From: a virus
Direction: 5' to 3' (one strand)
DNA length: 35,885 nucleotides
Virus record (IMG/VR): IMGVR_UViG_3300031918_000089
Location: 1 to 35,885 of that record
Both the position numbers and the translations under genes were made by a program. How positions within the stretch are numbered: position 1 is the stretch's first letter; each line of letters opens with the position of its first letter. Below the pieces are notes generated by a model. It saw only the letters and a list, made by a program, of their open reading frames with translations. It did no database searches and was not told the origin of the DNA. Positions 30,649 through 35,885 of the stretch are shown one piece after another.

Positions 30649-31131
30649 AAGATTTTCCTCCTGTGTTGCGCCTCTTTAATCACTATGAATGTCGGGCGAT
30701 CCCACTCTAGCGTTTTATATCTTAATGCTATAGCATCTTGATAACTGGTAGAAGGACTAGGGAGCAGAGTGCATCAATCGTATTATTAACTTGTATTTGA
30801 TGGTCAACGCAATCCCATCTGGTAACTTATACTGCCTCTGCTAGGCTACTGTATACTGTAGATGCATTTCGATAGCCCTTTTGTATAACAAGACGAGTAC
30901 TGAGTTGCTAAGACTTCCACCTAGCTTTGTGGTTTGGTAGTTACCGATCTAACTCACAAGAGTATTTTATGCTACCACTAGCCTCGCTAGTGCTTTTCAG
31001 CTATAGTAGCAACCTTACGGATTTGTTTCCACACACTATTACTTCACTGTATTAACCACACGGGAATTTTAGGACTGCTTTCCGTCTTTCTGTGCAGTGA
31101 AGTTCATTTGCTCAGTACTCGTCTAATTACT
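30649..31131 (-). ncRNA. Candidate large structured RNA (gene-free 483-bp stretch)
   Basis: No ORF on either strand. Helices on the - strand: P1, a 14-bp perfect helix (31124-31111 with 30904-30891) extended outward to 20 positions with two G-U pairs and one mismatch; P2 9 bp (31103-31095 with 31049-31041); P3 about 7 bp inside P2; P4 5 bp (31010-31006 with 30975-30971) enclosing a GAAA-loop hairpin and a 6-7-bp hairpin; hairpins at 30963-30952, 30945-30936 and 30932-30917. A second domain has stems at 30878-30843, 30842-30836/30769-30763, 30819-30799, a 12-bp palindrome (30736-30725) and GGGATCGCCC (30703-30694). Immediately follows the ATPase stop, precedes the SSB gene. Wobble pairs favour the - strand. 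I cannot assign a known class; ROOL- or GOLLD-like phage RNAs are possible, as is a replication origin. Confidence 0.5.
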
Positions 31132-31878
31132 TTACTGACCTGAGATAGCTTGCCACAACTTGATGAATGTAGGATCAAAGATAGTAGCATCCAGTTTGAG
31201 TCTTGACTTTGCCTGATACTTCTTCTTTGATACTGTGTCCATGCAGTACTTACCTGACATATCGCTGTACATATGTCCTACGATGTCAAAGTACTTACCA
31301 ACCTCACCTGCTAGTTTACCCATAATTAGTGGTAAACCTTTGGTGATCCCTGACTTCTCGTCAGTGTAGAACTGTTCATGCATTGTACAGATGAATGTAA
31401 TTGGTGCATCTGTAAATGCCTGTATTGACAACTTGTTGAGATCACTGATAGCGCCCCAGTCCTGAATCTGTATGTTATCTCTGAATGTTAATCCAGTACC
31501 TAACTTACCGATTGCTTTTCTCTTCTCCTGCTGTATGTCCCAGTTCAACTCTGACCATGTGTCAATAGCAATAGCTTCGAACGGCTTTGTGATCTCTTTA
31601 CCTAAGTACTTAGACCACGCTACAGGATCATTCTTCTGTACCATCTTGTAGATATCATCAAGGTCTTTAAAGCTATCCATGAGGATTGGTACGATGTTAC
31701 CCGTCATACTCTTAGGTAACTGACGGAGTGTCTTGAAACCATTATCAACATCAACTGCTAGTGTATACAGGCATTCTCCTGTAGTTCCTACGAAGTGTGT
31801 TTTGCCACACCCCGGCTCACCATACGCTAGTATATTCAGATTCATTGTCTTGAGATCATCCAGATTGATTAGCTTCAT
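31132..31878 (-). CDS. RecA-like phage ATPase (AAA_24 / Sak4-like)
   Basis: 248 aa. Walker A GEPGCGKT (20-27), a Walker B-like strand in FEAIAIDTWSELNW, and a sensor strand ITFICTMHEQ. The single-domain RecA-like core without a hexameric helicase extension fits the phage AAA_24 ATPases, some of which (Sak4) anneal single strands or load recombinase. It follows the Cas4-like nuclease. Own strong promoter at 31901-31929 with a leader of about 16 nt and GGAGG before the ATG. Confidence 0.85.
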   Translation of the reverse strand: MKLINLDDLKTMNLNILAYGEPGCGKTHFVGTTGECLYTLAVDVDNGFKTLRQLPKSMTGNIVPILMDSFKDLDDIYKMVQKNDPVAWSKYLGKEITKPFEAIAIDTWSELNWDIQQEKRKAIGKLGTGLTFRDNIQIQDWGAISDLNKLSIQAFTDAPITFICTMHEQFYTDEKSGITKGLPLIMGKLAGEVGKYFDIVGHMYSDMSGKYCMDTVSKKKYQAKSRLKLDATIFDPTFIKLWQAISGQ

Positions 31879-31900
31879 GCACTACCTCCACTACTAGATT

Positions 31901-31929
31901 ATTATACCATACGTGATGTCAATTGTCAA
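31901..31929 (-). promoter_or_regulatory. Consensus promoter TTGACA-N17-TGG-TATAAT
   Basis: TTGACA at 31929-31924, TATAAT at 31906-31901, 17-nt spacer, with a TGG just before the -10 (extended). A perfect match to the vegetative promoter. The predicted start near 31894 gives a very short leader to the ATG at 31878. It drives the recombination-replication run from the RecA-like ATPase on. Confidence 0.9.
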
Positions 31930-31972
31930 TATATAAGTTCGATATAATAAAACTTTTTTTTCTGATTATCTA

Positions 31973-32845
31973 TCAGTCGTCCAGAGCAAGCGACTCGTAC
32001 TGTACGGCTTTTTCATCCAGATGGTCTACATCACGGATGTAGTATTCCTCTGCAAAGCGATCCATTAGTGCAGTGGTATCAACATTTGAATACTGCACAT
32101 CTTCGCATATGGTAGAGAATGAACACATCTGGCACTTCATCATTGACGGTTCTGGAAGAAGGTCAACTCCTATTCCTTCAATGATACTATTGCATGTCAT
32201 GAACAATCCTTTGATGAAGTTACACTGATTCTCATCCGAGTACTTGCACACTGTGCGCTGTATCTCAAACTTCTTCTGTACCTTCTTAACTTCATTCATG
32301 ATGATACCACCAACGGTATACTTGTTCTCTGTACCATTCATCTTCTTAACAAGTTCTGTGAGAGCAATGTAGTATACTCGTGGCTGTTCGTCCATCTTCA
32401 TTAAGAATGGACTCTTAAAGGATTTAGCTGACTTGTGCTCAAATCCCCATACTTCATTGGTCTCTTTATCTACTGCGATCATGTCGATGCTTCCGCAAAG
32501 CGCGACGTCTGGTATCATGTCTTCAATCTTAAAGCCGTACTCAACATCGACTATCAAGTACTGATCAAAGTCATTCTGCAACACAGTGTCGTAATACCCT
32601 GTGAGCATGTTCGTGATCACTCGTACTTCCAGTTCATCAGTGAGAGTATTGGTGATCATGGTCATGACCTTCTCAATGGTAGCGCCTAGGTACAGTGCAT
32701 GTAAGCACTCATGGAAGAACGTACCGAACCGTAGTGCCGTAGGCTGTACTTTAGGACTCAGCTTGATAGCGTTTCTGCTACCATACTGCCACTGTCTTCC
32801 ACATGTCCTGCGCTGTTTGATCTCTGATACATCAATTCTTATCAT
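31973..32845 (-). CDS. Cas4-like PD-(D/E)XK nuclease with Fe-S cysteines
   Basis: 290 aa from the ATG at 32845 (AAGGAG upstream). PD-(D/E)XK motifs: H45 in FGTFFHECLH, D121 in GSIDMIA, E136-x-K138 in FEHKSAK, Q154 in QPRVYY. Four cysteines, C15 plus C238, C241, C247 (KCQMCSFSTIC), match the 4Fe-4S cluster of Cas4/AddB nucleases. It likely resects DNA ends for recombination with the RecA-like ATPase and SSB that follow. No CRISPR array or other cas gene is present. Confidence 0.85.
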   Translation of the reverse strand: MIRIDVSEIKQRRTCGRQWQYGSRNAIKLSPKVQPTALRFGTFFHECLHALYLGATIEKVMTMITNTLTDELEVRVITNMLTGYYDTVLQNDFDQYLIVDVEYGFKIEDMIPDVALCGSIDMIAVDKETNEVWGFEHKSAKSFKSPFLMKMDEQPRVYYIALTELVKKMNGTENKYTVGGIIMNEVKKVQKKFEIQRTVCKYSDENQCNFIKGLFMTCNSIIEGIGVDLLPEPSMMKCQMCSFSTICEDVQYSNVDTTALMDRFAEEYYIRDVDHLDEKAVQYESLALDD

Positions 32846-32847
32846 CG

Positions 32848-32997
32848 TTACACTCCTTCGCAATTTAAGTAATCATCTGTAGGTGACATGCTAGAGCATA
32901 CTATTTTTCCTGTTATGTCACACATTGTGTCACCATCACCAATGTACTGACCATTAGGACAAGTGAAGCAATCTTTAACCTTCTTCTTCTTCGCCAT
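32848..32997 (-). CDS. Small Cys-rich protein (49 aa)
   Basis: 49 aa starting MAKKKKVKDCFTCPNGQYIG, with Cys at 10, 13, 26, 34 and 46. A CxxC knuckle plus further cysteines suggests a zinc ribbon. GGAGG precedes the ATG; the stop lies 2 nt before the nuclease start. Too short for the usual ORF cut-off. Function unknown. Confidence 0.7.
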   Translation of the reverse strand: MAKKKKVKDCFTCPNGQYIGDGDTMCDITGKIVCSSMSPTDDYLNCEGV

Positions 32998-32998
32998 G

Positions 32999-33169
32999 TT
33001 AGAATACCTCCACATAGAGCACATAATTAAGAATAACCTGATAAACTTCTGCTCTGCAATCTGCCGCTGTATGATATCCTTGATACTTCTTAGATCTATA
33101 ATATTTCCCGACTATACTCTTGATCGGAGCACCATGCTTGTAGTCATAAAGGATCTCACTGTCTGACAT
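32999..33169 (-). CDS. Small hypothetical protein (56 aa)
   Basis: 56 aa: MSDSEILYDYKHGAPIKSIV, then GKYYRSKKYQGYHTAADCRA and a final EVYQVILNYVLYVEVF. A basic/aromatic small protein with an amphipathic C-terminal helix. It overlaps the upstream gene's end by 14 nt and ends one base before the next start region. GAGG precedes the ATG. Not recognised. Confidence 0.6.
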   Translation of the reverse strand: MSDSEILYDYKHGAPIKSIVGKYYRSKKYQGYHTAADCRAEVYQVILNYVLYVEVF

Positions 33170-33347
33170 CTTCAATGTTCCTCAGCACAGTATCAACAGT
33201 GTGCTTTGCCCTTTCCATCGCAGTCTTTCTAGGAAGGTTATCATTGTTGAAGTACTTAGCACAGATCATGCTGTAGATTAAATGCACTGGCACTTCCTCT
33301 TCCTTGTACTTTGTTACTGCACTGATTAGTTCTTCACCCATGTCCAT
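33156..33347 (-). CDS. Hypothetical small helical protein
   Basis: 63 aa from the ATG at 33347 (AAGGAG at 7 nt; the longer frame lacks one). MDMGEELISAVTKYKEEEVP then HLIYSMICAKYFNN and an amphipathic helix. All-helical. It overlaps its neighbours by 14 nt on both sides. Function unknown. Confidence 0.65.
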   Translation of the reverse strand: MDMGEELISAVTKYKEEEVPVHLIYSMICAKYFNNDNLPRKTAMERAKHTVDTVLRNIEDVRQ

Positions 33348-33561
33348 GCAACTTCTCCTTCTGCTCTGGTATGGCAACATACTTAACAAATGGTGTATCG
33401 AGATACCAGTAGCCATCTGTACTCTTCGTGATCTCACATGATCTCTCATGTTTCAATAAGTAACGTGCATCCTTGAGTGCCGCGTAACCATTCTTTGCCT
33501 CAAGTACCAGTACTGGCTTAGTGGAACTCTCAGTAGAATAGATTTCGTAGTTCCTCAGCAT
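33334..33561 (-). CDS. Hypothetical small protein
   Basis: 75 aa: MLRNYEIYSTESSTKPVLVL, EAKNGYAALKDARYLLKHE, then GYWYLDTPFVKYVAIPEQ. An alpha/beta layout. AAGGGAGAG precedes the ATG at 33561. Not recognised. Confidence 0.65.
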   Translation of the reverse strand: MLRNYEIYSTESSTKPVLVLEAKNGYAALKDARYLLKHERSCEITKSTDGYWYLDTPFVKYVAIPEQKEKLHGHG

Positions 33562-33565
33562 TATT

Positions 33566-33709
33566 TTACTCTCCCTTCTTTATATCGACTCTTATAATTG
33601 TACCGCATTCATAGACTTTGATCTTACCATCAGGACTATCAAGACGCTTTACCAGACCACTCTCAATAGTCTCTATAGCTTTGTTCACCCATACCCAGTT
33701 AACTGTCAT
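33566..33709 (-). CDS. Small hypothetical protein (47 aa)
   Basis: 47 aa: MTVNWVWVNKAIETIESGLV, then KRLDSPDGKIKVYECGTIIR with a VDIKKGE end. It reads as a helix and two strands. Its start overlaps the preceding small gene by 11 nt and its stop is 4 nt before the next start. The ribosome binding site is weak (GGTGAT). Supported by tight packing in the operon. Confidence 0.5.
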   Translation of the reverse strand: MTVNWVWVNKAIETIESGLVKRLDSPDGKIKVYECGTIIRVDIKKGE

Positions 33710-33866
33710 CCGATATCACCACTCTCATTATTAGCATACAGGAATTAGTGGAAGTGTTAATTGACTTTTCTGATACTAGTTCTAGTAAAGCTACGGCATC
33801 ACTGTCTAGTGTCATTGGAAAGATATTTTCATCATCACACCCTATCAGACGTACTATCACTCTCAA
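33699..33866 (-). CDS. Small phage protein with GCDD motif (about 55 aa)
   Basis: 55 aa if it starts at the TTG at 33866 (AAGGGTGG about 9 nt away); GTG at 33860 is an alternative. Sequence VIVRLIGCDDENIFPMTLDSDAVALLELV... with SCMLIMRV at the end. The pattern (V/I)...GCDD.....MTL...E..LL..(V/A)...S, then C..M.(I/V), recurs in small phage proteins of unknown function. It overlaps the upstream gene by about 30 nt. Confidence 0.55.
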   Translation of the reverse strand: MRVIVRLIGCDDENIFPMTLDSDAVALLELVSEKSINTSTNSCMLIMRVVISDDS

Positions 33867-34017
33867 TCTTCAGCACCACCCTTACTGCGTCTCTTACCAC
33901 GTTCTGACATGTGTTATTCATTGTCACGCCACTCTTATGTATAGCGCAGTTTCTACAGTGCGTAAACTCACACTCGCAGAAAGCATTTAGAATAACTCTT
34001 GCTTCTTTGTCCTCCAT
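33835..34017 (-). CDS. Cys-rich small protein
   Basis: 60 aa, MEDKEARVILNAFCECEFTH then CRNCAIHKSGVTMNNTCQN. The six Cys/His in the first 37 residues look like a small zinc-binding fold. The start overlaps the preceding gene's stop by one base (TAATG). Not recognised. Confidence 0.65.
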   Translation of the reverse strand: MEDKEARVILNAFCECEFTHCRNCAIHKSGVTMNNTCQNVVRDAVRVVLKIESDSTSDRV

Positions 34018-34637
34018 TACTCTACCTCCACCAGTCTAGCGTCTATCTCCACCTCTGGTACAGGGAGAGTAACATCTTCTGATACTTCAAGGATAATCCT
34101 TACTACTTCATTTGAATTGATCGTCCAGTTGCTCAGTACTCTGAGATCAGGGCCGCCATCAACAAGAAAGCACACATGAGAATCTGTAATGTACACTACT
34201 TCCATCGTGTGCTCTTCACCTTTCAGCGTAACATGCTCTCCCATTACGAACTGTTCCCTTCTCATTGGTATCTTACTACCAGTAGAGAGTGTTACTTTAT
34301 CCTGTCTCACCTTGTTGCGTCTACGATCTGACTTGATAGAAACCTTATCAGCTTCTATAGCTTTGAGTGTCAGATCACGCATGTTACCATAACCCATGTC
34401 CACGTCAAGACGTCTCTGAAAGAAGAACCCTACTGACTCGTAGTTAAACACGCGTGCATCATATATCTCACCTTCACGCGGCTGTTTTGCTACTGTATAT
34501 ACTCTCACCGGATTGATCCCCATGACTTGTGCGTATGCTTTAAGCGTAGGTGGTGAATCAATCACACCTTCATCTATCAGAGCATCTATAGCGTCAGTCA
34601 GGTCATTGTGGTAGTCACCTGAATAGTATCTAAGCAT
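34017..34637 (-). CDS. Hypothetical early protein, paralogue of the 37-513 product
   Basis: 206 aa. The N-terminal region (residues about 30-70: TLKAYAQVMGINPVRVYTVA, then KQPREGEIYDARVFNYESV) matches in pattern LK...Q.......R..... P..G..YD...N.... in the 158-aa protein at 37-513. The C-terminal beta segment (EHTMEVVYITDSHVCFLVDG) also aligns. I infer a duplicated family with an HTH-like domain, a YD...N element and a beta domain. Own promoter (34665-34693), GGAGG before the ATG. The length difference is an insertion in the middle. Function unknown. Confidence 0.8.
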   Translation of the reverse strand: MLRYYSGDYHNDLTDAIDALIDEGVIDSPPTLKAYAQVMGINPVRVYTVAKQPREGEIYDARVFNYESVGFFFQRRLDVDMGYGNMRDLTLKAIEADKVSIKSDRRRNKVRQDKVTLSTGSKIPMRREQFVMGEHVTLKGEEHTMEVVYITDSHVCFLVDGGPDLRVLSNWTINSNEVVRIILEVSEDVTLPVPEVEIDARLVEVE

Positions 34638-34664
34638 TATCTACATCCTCCACTTTTTAATTTC

Positions 34665-34693
34665 ATTGTAACATAACATTGTAGCAAAGTCAA
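34665..34693 (-). promoter_or_regulatory. Promoter TTGACT-N17-TGT-TACAAT
   Basis: TTGACT at 34693-34688, 17-nt spacer, TACAAT at 34670-34665 with TGT extension. Start near 34658, short leader with GGAGG before the ATG at 34637. One of three - strand promoters sharing the TATG-n-TA(T/C)AAT element. Confidence 0.8.
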
Positions 34694-34714
34694 TACCTTT
34701 TCTGATTACTTTTT

Positions 34715-35179
34715 TTAATACTCGTGGTAATCCTTATGTCGATTACGCCATATAGGTTCATAGTGTGAAAGCCATTGACTAGCTTCATCTACTGTTAGAT
34801 CGTTTTGTGATATAGGTCTCCGCCATCCAAAAGAATTGCATATTCCACATATAAAATTAAACTGCGCTACTGTACATGGTGGCTCTGGTATCTCAGAAAA
34901 ATTAAGGTGTATACCTTTGAATACTCTGTTCTCTGTTGACTGTCCTGTTCTTATTACAGTACGAGTACGCCATAATCCGTGATCCCATGACACTTTAGCA
35001 TAACTGTAGTCTGGTCTCTCCTGTCTACTGGTAGTAGCGTATACCTTTGGCTCTGGCTTCTTATTCATGATACGATCCAGTGCCTCTTGTGCGGCTATCT
35101 TCTCAGCAGGTGTGGATGCACGATCCACAATAACTCGCCTTAGTGTTTTTGCCACTCTCTCAGATCGTGCATCCATCAT
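34715..35179 (-). CDS. Hypothetical protein, DUF2786-like N-terminus
   Basis: 154 aa. Residues 5-40 (ERVAKTLRRVIVDRASTPAE then KIAAQEALDRIMNKK) resemble the helical DUF2786 repeat (asTpaE...Aa.eA..LM.K). The rest has Trp/His-rich strands and a C-terminal helix. GGAGG precedes the ATG at 35179. Function unknown; the resemblance is by eye. Confidence 0.65.
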   Translation of the reverse strand: MMDARSERVAKTLRRVIVDRASTPAEKIAAQEALDRIMNKKPEPKVYATTSRQERPDYSYAKVSWDHGLWRTRTVIRTGQSTENRVFKGIHLNFSEIPEPPCTVAQFNFICGICNSFGWRRPISQNDLTVDEASQWLSHYEPIWRNRHKDYHEY

Positions 35180-35180
35180 C

Positions 35181-35378
35181 TTATTCCTCCGTTATTTTTT
35201 TCTCAGGCATTACAGGGTAGTGCATCCAGAACACGTAGATATCAGGATAGTCTCGTACTGATTGAAAGTTTCTACCACCATAACAATGTACATAGTCGAA
35301 TGCTAATACCTCTTCAAGATAGTTTGCATCCTCTTCGGTAGGCGGCTGTTCACTGTTTATGTAAATCTTCTCGTTCAT
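35181..35378 (-). CDS. Hypothetical small acidic protein
   Basis: 65 aa from the ATG at 35378 (GGAGGTGG upstream): MNEKIYINSEQPPTEEDANY, then FDYVHCYGGRNFQ and an aromatic VFWMHYPVMPEKK. It overlaps the upstream gene's end by 29 nt. Not recognised. Confidence 0.65.
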   Translation of the reverse strand: MNEKIYINSEQPPTEEDANYLEEVLAFDYVHCYGGRNFQSVRDYPDIYVFWMHYPVMPEKKITEE

Positions 35379-35661
35379 TCATACCACCTCCCTCTTCGAG
35401 TTTCTGGACTAACATAATTATACTCAAATGATTGAGCAATGATGCTCTGCCTGTAGAAGTCTCCTTACACAAGTCATTCAGGAAGTGGCAGATACCTTGT
35501 AGGATTTCTCCTGCCTCTCCATCAGAGTAGTTCATCATGTGCCCTTCACCATTGTCTGTAATGGAGAAGATTACTTTTCCATTAATCGCTTCCTCTGCTG
35601 TCTTCTGTACTCCTTTGATGTCAAACTGTGAATCAAACTCTTTTTTACTTTCCTGACTCAT
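35350..35661 (-). CDS. Hypothetical protein
   Basis: 103 aa from the ATG at 35661 (AAGGAGG upstream), overlapping the preceding stop by one base (TAATG). MSQESKKEFDSQFDIKGVQK, then KVIFSITDNGEGHMMNYSDG and a helical LQGICHFLNDLCKE. An alpha/beta fold with an acidic tail; not recognised. Confidence 0.65.
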   Translation of the reverse strand: MSQESKKEFDSQFDIKGVQKTAEEAINGKVIFSITDNGEGHMMNYSDGEAGEILQGICHFLNDLCKETSTGRASLLNHLSIIMLVQKLEEGGGMNEREDLHKQ

Positions 35662-35879
35662 TACTGCACCCTCCTTCCGAATGGGATGTATGGACACCCC
35701 TTTGTTCCTAGTGGAAGTGGTCTGATCTCATACCTCCACTTGTACGCATCTTTTCTTCCTACTGCTTCTATTAGTTGATTGACTGCATCTTCTTGTGATA
35801 CACCGTAGATACCTCTTCTCCACTTATGTGTAATTCTGTTGTACACTCCGAAGCGTGTACTCTCTGCATACTTCTTCAT
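35661..35879 (-). CDS. Hypothetical protein at the window end
   Basis: 72 aa, MKKYAESTRFGVYNRITHKW then RRGIYGVSQEDAVNQLIEAV and a basic C-terminus. The ATG at 35879 is 6 nt from the window end, so its ribosome binding site is cut off. If position 35885 joins position 1, the leader reads GAAGG-N6-ATG, a fitting site. Not recognised. Confidence 0.65.
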   Translation of the reverse strand: MKKYAESTRFGVYNRITHKWRRGIYGVSQEDAVNQLIEAVGRKDAYKWRYEIRPLPLGTKGCPYIPFGRRVQ

Positions 35880-35885
35880 GTAACG

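Noticed and set aside
30649-31131. Group I or group II intron in the gene-free stretch
   Set aside because: Both flanking genes look complete and unsplit. I see no group I core (P7/G-site) pattern nor a group II domain V, and no intron-encoded endonuclease.
31937-31985. Terminator after the Cas4-like nuclease gene
   Set aside because: CTGAT/ATCAG is followed by A residues on the - strand, not U residues, so it cannot act as an intrinsic terminator in that direction.
31973-32845. CRISPR-associated Cas4 of a phage-borne CRISPR system
   Set aside because: No cas1, cas2 or repeat array is present, and the neighbours are recombination genes, so a recombination exonuclease is the better reading.
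1-35885. tRNA genes, CRISPR arrays, integrase or repressor
   Set aside because: I looked for T-loop-like GTTCRA sequences, regular spaced repeats and integrase/repressor motifs and saw none that holds up.

Overview
The window reads as a dense genome of a tailed bacteriophage with a long non-contractile tail (siphovirus type) infecting a Gram-positive Bacillota host, probably a gut clostridium. The evidence is a complete packaging, head, tail and lysis set, near-universal GGAGG/AAGGAG ribosome binding sites, a phi-LC3-like holin, an NlpC/P60 endolysin with a peptidoglycan-binding domain, and tail proteins of the Bacillota phage type. I see no integrase, repressor, excisionase, tRNA or CRISPR, so nothing here supports lysogeny.

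Layout. From 3314 to 21216 every gene is on the + strand (late region): small and large terminase, portal, scaffold, P22-like major capsid, four neck proteins, major tail protein, the tail assembly chaperone pair with a programmed -1 frameshift, tape measure, distal tail protein, baseplate hub, fibre/receptor proteins, two tandem CD1375-like small proteins, an XhlA-like membrane protein, holin and endolysin. A bidirectional terminator near 21234-21271 separates this from the converging early genes. All of 35879 to 21270 and 3138 to 37 is on the - strand. The early region holds a Cas4-like nuclease, a RecA-like (Sak4-type) ATPase, a DUF669-like ssDNA-binding protein, a primase-MCM helicase fusion, family A DNA polymerase, SNF2-type helicase, dATP/dGTP diphosphohydrolase-like and deoxyribosyltransferase-like enzymes and a RuvC-like nuclease, plus many small unknown genes. 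A divergent control region (3139-3313) lies between the two strands.

The two - strand blocks would form one operon-like run if the window were circular, and joining the ends creates a plausible ribosome binding site for the last gene. The window may therefore be one complete, circularly permuted genome of about 36 kb (inference).

Control signals that can be read directly: three - strand promoters (near 574, 31901 and 34665) with 17-nt spacers and TG-extended -10 boxes, one + strand promoter (3180) for the late operon, two intrinsic terminators, and a hairpin after the major tail gene. Two of the promoters drive genes that look like distant paralogues of each other.

The most unusual feature is a 483-bp gene-free stretch (30649-31131) between the RecA-like ATPase and the ssDNA-binding protein gene. 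On the - strand it can fold into a multi-helix RNA closed by a 20-bp long-range helix, with GNRA-type hairpins inside. A second element (30190-30271), closed by a perfect 16-bp inverted repeat, lies on the other side of the same small gene. Both share a GAGTAC hexamer. They may be a large structured phage RNA, a replication origin, or both.
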